64,000 nucleotides of DNA from Diaporthe sp. PMI_573. Lineage: Eukaryota; Ascomycota; Sordariomycetes; Diaporthales; Diaporthaceae. The position numbers and the translations under genes are program-made. Below are positions 58,243 through 64,000 of the stretch, piece by piece (position 1 is the stretch's first letter; each line of letters starts with the position of its first letter). The notes beneath the pieces were generated by a model. It was not told where the DNA came from. It was given only the letters and a program-made list of their open reading frames with translations, and did not search any database. The stretch spans positions 1,178,001 to 1,242,000 of the forward strand of contig JAJTUP010000007.1 in assembly GCA_021399435.1 (NCBI GenBank), given 5' to 3'.

Positions 58243-58836
58243 TGGTGTTGGAACATCTGCAGATCTGGGCCGTTGGCGCCGGCACAAAACAGTCATATGG
58301 CTCACTTTGAGGCGTCCTAATTGAGCAGTTTGTCATTCAAGTCAGCGTAATCAGACAGTCACCTCCACACTCAAACTTTGGAATACTTTTTGAGAAAGCA
58401 GTGTTTGCACTTGCCCATGTGGCTTTATCCCGTAGAACGAGTGCTCGTCACTCTTACTGCTCACATGGGCTGCTATTCCACGGTCGTAGGAGTCAAGTGG
58501 CTAGTGACTGATGGGTGTGTGACAGTTGCAACAGCCATTGTCACTGGCTACCAGGGTTCCTGCATATAAATGACATCCTTCCTTTGTCCCACGAATTACA
58601 ACATGGACATCTCGTGGCCTCCTTTGTACGTCGTACAACCTTTTCTTGGCAACATCAAGTAAAACCTCACCAGTAAGTTTTATATTTCACCCCCGCCCCT
58701 CCCCCCACCCCCAGATATCCTTCTTTAACCTGGATGTATTTACTTGTCTAATTTCCCTTGAATCAGCATTCTTCCAAGGGCTAACTGATATCTTTCTTTC
58801 AGAAAACCGAATTCTTTTCCACACGCTCTTTGCAAC
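58243..58836. promoter_or_regulatory. Upstream region of the GH64 gene
   Basis: This 594-bp spacer has C-rich and pyrimidine-rich tracts at about 58688-58712 and 58790-58800. No gene is recognised. Confidence 0.45.
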
Positions 58837-60234
58837 ATGCGACTTTCCTTCACCCCTAACTCGGCCCTGGCGGCCATACTATGTTTGTTTCTTTTCCTGG
58901 TCAAGGCGATTGAAACTGATCAACACTTGCCACCCCGTCCCGGTGTCCTTGGTGGCCCGTATATTCTGCCACGAAATGACTCCGTGGAGTGTTCTGGCCA
59001 GAGTAACTTGAACATCACTCTCCAGAACAACCATGAAAAACCTCTGTTCTTCTACGTCACCGGAAGGGACCCCAAAGCTAACGGCAGCTTTATTGTCCTC
59101 CGGAAACAGGGTGACTGCTATGCGTGGTCCACCAAGCCATCTTACACGGATCAATCCCCCACCATGCCTTACTACTTTATCGACCCGACCGACGAAAGCA
59201 GCGAGTTCCACAACGAGATAGAGGTACATGAGAGTATTTCATTCATGATTCCAGGATACGTCACCAGTGCTCGCCTGTACGTCGCTGAAGATAGGCTTCG
59301 GTTTGGCACTAATGTCGGTGGCCCGAATGAGGGCTTCGTGGAACCATCGCCGACTAACAACGCTCTGCCTGAATACAACATTACCTGGCAATTTATAGAG
59401 TTCACATACGGGGAGGGCAACTTCATATTGAACCCTTCATATGTCGACTTTGCGGCAATGTCTCTTGACCTGACCCTGAAGTCTGCGGCGGGACAAAACA
59501 TTAGGGTCCCGGGCCTCGAGGCCAACGCGTTGGACAATATCTGCGGGGAACTGGAGGAACAAAGCAAGAAAGACAACCAAAGCTGGGGAGACATGTGCCT
59601 CAAGGACGATAACGGCAACAACGTACGAGCTATCTCGCCGAACATGTATCTTGCCCTGCACCCTGACGACAAGATGTCAAGGTACTACGATGAATACGTC
59701 GAGAGTGTGTGGAGCAGATTCCGCGGTACCGACCTCACGATAAACACCCAGGACGACGGCAGTGGCAAGAAGGTCGATCAAGGCCGCAAATTCACCTGCA
59801 GGGTCAAGCCTGACGACAATGATCTGCTTCGGTGCGACGGCGGGGATGGCCACCAGTGCGACAAGTGTTACTTCAGGAAGCCGACCACGGCTGAGATCAT
59901 GGGCTGCGTACAGACTGCAGATGGCCCGTTTGCAGTAGACGGAGAGGGCAGGTCGCTGATCGTGCCTCGTCTATGTGCGGCCTTTACTCGCAGCACACTA
60001 CTTCTCGAAGAAGGCAACGTGCAGCCAAGCAACAAGATCACTGCTGATCTTTACTATCAGAATGCCACCACGAATCATTACAGTCGGATCATCCACGAGA
60101 AGCTGTTAAATCACACCGGGTATGCCTTCGCGTACGACGACACCAATCCCACAGCTGCTGAGAGCAAGACAAGCAACGCGGGTGGGGTTATTGAGGACTC
60201 CGACCCGAGGCTGCTGTTTATTACAGTTAGATAA
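58837..60234 (+). CDS. Secreted GH64 beta-1,3-glucanase-like protein
   Basis: A single exon encodes 465 aa. A signal peptide (LAAILCLFLFLVKAIE) is present. The body matches the GH64/thaumatin-like pattern: ITLQNNHEKPLFFYVTGRD, RLYVAEDRLRFGTNVGGPN, GFVEPSPTN, YNITWQFIEFTYGEGNFI and NPSYVDFAAMSLDLTL. Later residues include Cys pairs (FTCRVKPDD, GHQCDKCYF, GCVQTADG) and N-glycosylation sites. GH64 enzymes release pentaose units from laminarin-type beta-1,3-glucan. The role may be wall remodelling or attack on other fungi. I could not confirm the catalytic acid pair. Confidence 0.82.
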   Translation: MRLSFTPNSALAAILCLFLFLVKAIETDQHLPPRPGVLGGPYILPRNDSVECSGQSNLNITLQNNHEKPLFFYVTGRDPKANGSFIVLRKQGDCYAWSTKPSYTDQSPTMPYYFIDPTDESSEFHNEIEVHESISFMIPGYVTSARLYVAEDRLRFGTNVGGPNEGFVEPSPTNNALPEYNITWQFIEFTYGEGNFILNPSYVDFAAMSLDLTLKSAAGQNIRVPGLEANALDNICGELEEQSKKDNQSWGDMCLKDDNGNNVRAISPNMYLALHPDDKMSRYYDEYVESVWSRFRGTDLTINTQDDGSGKKVDQGRKFTCRVKPDDNDLLRCDGGDGHQCDKCYFRKPTTAEIMGCVQTADGPFAVDGEGRSLIVPRLCAAFTRSTLLLEEGNVQPSNKITADLYYQNATTNHYSRIIHEKLLNHTGYAFAYDDTNPTAAESKTSNAGGVIEDSDPRLLFITVR

Positions 60235-60361
60235 TTGGACTTGAAATTAATTTCGACGATTTCTCAAAACAAAAGACCAGTGACTGTGGCCTCGACAGTA
60301 GAGCCAGTGCCTCGTGAATGTAGTTGGTCTGTCTTATTTCCTCCTTGGTGGTAGTTATTTC

Positions 60362-61636
60362 TTAGCAAAACTGTGAATGCAGGCGCTCGCACCAATCCCA
60401 AAATTCCTTAGCTTTGCCATTCGCAATGGCCTCAAGGATATCATCTCTGACGCTCTTCTTCTGCAATCTCCCGAAAGGCAGTATGTAGACTCCATTCGTA
60501 TCAAGCCCCACCTCATTAGAAAATCCGGAGAACAACATGGTGTATGCACCCATGATTGCAGGATAGAAGGTTGGCTGCATTACAGCCATCAGCCAGTTGG
60601 GTTGATGCTTCCAGACTGTGGTGTTGATCATGCCAGGGTTTTGGGTTACACTGACGATGCCCTCGGGTCCCCATCGTCGTGCGCCATCGACAGCGAGGAA
60701 CTACTCCCTGTTAATCGCCCGTTATGCAGCCTGAAGTGTTGTATTCTGCAATGTTCGAGGACACAAAGGACTGGAACTCGTGTGTAGGGACAAGAGTTGT
60801 GCTTACCCAGTTGCCAGCCTTGCTCACCGCATAGTCCATAGAGGCATTTTCTGATCCTGTGCCTGCTGCATTCATGCGATCCAGCTCTGTGAGATCAACG
60901 CCGCCTTGTGGTGCGAACCGCTCAATTATCATGGACGACGCCCAGACTATCCTAGTCGCACCGGGTGCTGAAGTCTTCACGGCTGCACGAAGTTGTGGGA
61001 GAAGCTCCTGTGTGAAGAGAAGCGGCCCCACGCAATTGACGCCTATGCACGCGTGAGTACAAGACGGATGTGAAAAGAGGAGAGGTGCTGGAGGGAGTCC
61101 TCGTACTGATGGAGACAAAGGACGGGGGAGAAGAGTTAACGGGCAACCACGTTTAATGTGATGGATCACCTACCAATATGGCCCTCCAGGCCTTGCTTCG
61201 TTTTTGTGCCGGCTGGCACGCCAGCGATGCCAGCATTGTTCCACAAAATGTCAAGCCGTGACTCACGTTGAGCAAAAGAGGCAGCTGATGCTTTGATAGT
61301 CGTGAGGTCGTTGAGATCGAGGTGCATGTACTCGAGCGATCCATGATCGGGCGTGTCGGCTGCCTCGTCGACGACCTCCTTAATGGCTGCTCTGGCACGC
61401 TCTTCAGAACGGCACGCCAGGTAAATCTTTGCGCCGGTCGGGTACAGGAGCTTGATCAAGGCCAGACCAATGCCCGAGTTGCCGCCAGTGACGATGAAGA
61501 CCCGGCCATCTTGGCGAGGCACATCGGCCTCGGTGAATGTCGGTTTCGGGGGTAACCACTGGTCTTTGATATCCACGAGCCGGCCGTATGACAATTGGCT
61601 GAAGAGCTTTGAGAAGTCAACAATGGTGTTGGGCAT
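60362..61636 (-). CDS. Short-chain dehydrogenase (retinol-dehydrogenase/WW-oxidoreductase type)
   Basis: Three exons (61636-61174, 61042-60807, 60700-60362) encode 345 aa. Introns of 131 and 106 bp keep phase and join EGHI|GVNCVGPLLFT and KAGNW|FLAVDGARRWG. Motifs are VTGGNSGIG (NAD(P) binding), LDILWNNAGIAG, ATRIVWASS (catalytic Ser) and DYAVSKAGNW (YxxxK). After the Rossmann fold come TQNPGMINTTVW and a C-terminal helical part. These enzymes reduce or oxidise lipophilic alcohols and ketones. The substrate is unknown. Start at ATG 61636 gives MPNTIVDFSKLF, usual for this fungal group. Confidence 0.87.
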
Positions 61637-62133
61637 CCTGGTGAGGCTACTGGCGTGAGGCGCACGCGTTGTCGCGGTGGTTTGATGCGTTTGTGTCTGT
61701 GTGTGCGCGTCCGTGATTGATGTCGATTCAGGCCGGGGATCACCAGTTTTCAAGCGACATGCCGGAGCTCTTGATGTAAAATACTCCGTACTATTGTGGG
61801 ACGCGATGGGACCACGATGGAGCGCCAGGGGTCGCCCCTGTTAGCTGTCACGAGCAGCGAAGACCTCGGCACTGGCAAGTTCACGGGTAAGCAGGGGATG
61901 TCCAGGATCTCGTCCCTTCACCTGCACCAGCATGCATCACAGACGATACAATGGAATCGCAAGAGATCACGTTCTCACTTGGTATAGCTGTTGTAAGTCC
62001 CAGCTCGTCAATGGATTTATCCGGGTACATGATGTGCTCGCAACAGCTGGGTTCATCACGCCAAATTCGCATTTTGAAAGCTGATCACCCCAGTAATTAC
62101 CTACACCCGACCATCCGGCCAGCCAACTTGGCT
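61637..62133. other. Intergenic, 0.5 kb
   Basis: Upstream region of the SDR and downstream region of the GST gene. I see no further feature in it. Confidence 0.5.
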
Positions 62134-62971
62134 CTAATCATCCCGCCCGTATGCTTTGTTAAGAGTGTCATGAAGCTTGCCCCACAGTCCATCTTGCCAT
62201 GCGCGAACCATGTCCCACTCCGGCAATGTCTCTTTGATCATCCACAGCCAGCCTCCGACGATGAAATCTGCATAAGTGGGTGTGGCGCCTCTTGCGAGGT
62301 GAACACCACTGCCTTTCTCGGCATACAGCTGCGCCAGCTCTCCAAGCGCCATCTCGAACTGGTTGAGCATAGCTGTCCTCTGTGGGCCGCGAACTGCGAA
62401 CTCTTCCCAGTCTTTCCTTGAGGCCCGCCTGCAGAACTCGGCTCTCGTCTTTGCAGCAGTCTCCGGGTTGAGAGGTATCGTGTGGGCGCCGAGGACTACA
62501 TATGTGGCAAAGACATTGTCCACCTGTGCGTTGAATTCTCGGTAAGAAGCAGCTATATTGTCGGGGAAAAGCTGGCGGGAGCTAGGATATGCCTCGTCAA
62601 GGTAGAGGGCGATTTCAAACGAGTCGCCTACTACTTGATTGGCCTCGCGCGTGTGGTCGACTATCACCGGCAGGGTGTAGAAGTCGGTCTTGTCCAGGTG
62701 GTGCTTTCGGCAAGGGGGAGCGCCAAGGCTTCTTCGGATTTGAGTAATCTCAGTGAGTTCAGTCCAGGAAGTCCTGTAGTCCAACCCAGAATGCAGGCGC
62801 TTGAAGTTGAGGGCATATCTGTCTCAAAGCGTCAGAAGATTATCCTATTCATTATCGCTCTCCCAGGGCCCAGGGCAACGGGGGTAACAACCTTGTCTTG
62901 CAGGGATTCGGAGCATACGGGCGAATGGGCGGGCCTGACGCGATATCATAGAAAGTGATTGGCTTCGGCAT
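62134..62971 (-). CDS. Glutathione S-transferase family protein
   Basis: Two exons (62971-62892, 62818-62134) encode 254 aa. The intron starts gttgtt, a weak but valid donor, and ends gacag; the join gives NPCKTRYALNFKRL. The thioredoxin-like N-terminal domain has ITFYDIASG, the cis-proline region FYTLPVIVD, and GDSFEIALYLDEAYP, where the SNAIL-type Ser/Glu pair is DS-E. A helical C-terminal domain ends TYADFIVGGWLWM. The pattern fits a fungal GST class related to beta-etherase or UstS-type enzymes. It likely conjugates glutathione to small electrophiles in the cytosol. Confidence 0.85.
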
Positions 62972-63698
62972 GGTGTGGCACGAGCTAATAATGGGGCCAA
63001 AAGATGACGGTAACGGGCAATCTTTTGATGGCGGTGTCATTTGTTGGCATGGAATCTAATGCAATGTCCGCAAAGTCGGGAGTCGGTGCGAATGCCCTTT
63101 TAAGCCAGAGGGCTGGGTTCGATATCGCCACGAGAACGAGGTGAGTACACTACTACAGTGCATGTCTTGAGCGCGATACAGAATGACTCATAACGACCAT
63201 TTCCATGTCGATTCAACAGACGACCGGTTAGGCCGAAGTCTCACTGACCAGTGCAATGCACGTCACGCATAAGCGCTTGTCATCAAAGCCGAAGCTGCGA
63301 GGCAGTGTTGTCTATAATGGATCACCCCTGACTGAAGTTCCGAAAACATGTGGGCTGGATAACGATGTCTTCCCGGCTGCCCCAATCTGACGCCGTCTTA
63401 GGCTTTCCAGTTGTCGCCGGGAAAGCATGCGATCTACTAATCCGGGGCCACAAGGAACAAATCTATATGAATATTCGACCGGGAACAAGGTCCAGGTAGC
63501 CGGCAGTCTGCCTAGGCTTATTCCTCGAGCGGGCTTGTATCTGCTGGGGCAGGTTTCGCTGAGAAGCACCAAGATCGATAAAGCGCACCGTGCATTGGCT
63601 TCGTCCGTCTTCAGCCTAGCATACTTACGTCCTGACCATGCAGGTATTTTAGATCTAGGCGCAGCTGAATGCTCGACTCGTCGGTCCGTTGCCCTCAA
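62972..63698. other. Intergenic near right edge
   Basis: This 727-bp stretch is the upstream region of the GST gene. No recognisable gene is present. Confidence 0.5.
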
Positions 63699-64000
63699 TT
63701 ACGAATCGTTCCGGGCGATGAGCTCCTGATGCTGAGCATTCAGTACGTCTATCGATATTACAAGATATTGCAACACGTGCCGATAGAGGCAGAGGCAACA
63801 TTCGTCACTAGGCCCGCCAGAGTACTTTTCATCATTGACACACGCCCAGCATCCCTGCTTGTAGATCAAAACGTCTTTAAGATCGCGAAGTGCTTGTATC
63901 TCAATGGAAGCCTTAAGCAGTGCGCGTGAATGGGATGTGTCGACCTGGGATGCATACCTCAAAATGTTGGCCCGCGGCTCGAAGTCGAAGAAATCGCGTG
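63699..64000 (-). CDS. Possible partial gene running off the right edge
   Basis: An open minus-strand frame enters from the right edge (RDFFDFEPRANILRYASQ, then SRALLKASIEIQALRDL) and stops at 63699. The first ~45 residues look protein-like with amphipathic helices. The later part has clustered Cys (CWACVND, ECCLCLYR) and may be intron. I do not recognise a family. Confidence 0.3.
   Translation of the reverse strand, partial: RDFFDFEPRANILRYASQVDTSHSRALLKASIEIQALRDLKDVLIYKQGCWACVNDEKYSGGPSDECCLCLYRHVLQYLVISIDVLNAQHQELIARNDS

Overview
The window is nuclear DNA of a filamentous ascomycete, most likely a plant-associated or saprotrophic Sordariomycete-type fungus. Most genes carry short GT-AG introns (about 48-208 bp). 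There are three Zn2Cys6 regulators, a GH74 xyloglucanase, a GH64 glucanase, an NB-ARC/TPR (NLR-like) gene and fungal polyol dehydrogenases. Splice sites were chosen by eye from consensus, reading phase and remembered family patterns. I recognised no tRNA, rRNA, CRISPR array or intact transposon, and I cannot name the species.

Left part (0.4-9.1 kb): a sugar-alcohol block made of two related short-chain dehydrogenases (454-1466 and 4545-5512, minus strand) around an NAD-type xylitol/sorbitol dehydrogenase (2821-4131, plus strand), followed by a divergently transcribed GAL4-type regulator (6467-9136). Both intergenic promoters contain inverted CGG/CCG sites.

NLR part (9.5-18.1 kb): a stand-alone alpha/beta-hydrolase of the kind that caps fungal NLRs (9548-10851, minus), a cytochrome P450 (11652-13749, minus) with a premature stop, and an NLR (14420-17757, plus). 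The NLR's own hydrolase domain has lost its predicted Ser and His, and its TPR tail is cut by a frameshift.

Middle (19.6-32.4 kb): GH74 xyloglucanase, a Zn2Cys6 regulator, a secreted lipase, two divergent amidohydrolases and a decayed FAD-oxidoreductase pseudogene.

Surface-protein part (32.6-44.6 kb): a Cys-containing, probably GPI-anchored protein and, divergent from it, a gene of nearly 10 kb encoding a predicted 3,288-residue secreted mucin-like protein. That protein has eight Ig/cadherin-like modules, two long Ser/Thr/Pro repeat tracts and a C-terminal globular domain.

Right part (45-64 kb): a Zn2Cys6 regulator convergent with an MFS transporter, a polytopic membrane protein, a second MFS transporter, an AT-rich degenerate block, a Gly/Tyr/Gln-rich prion-like protein, a type II NADH dehydrogenase-like flavoprotein, a GH64 glucanase, a retinol-dehydrogenase-like SDR, a glutathione S-transferase and a doubtful gene fragment at the right edge.
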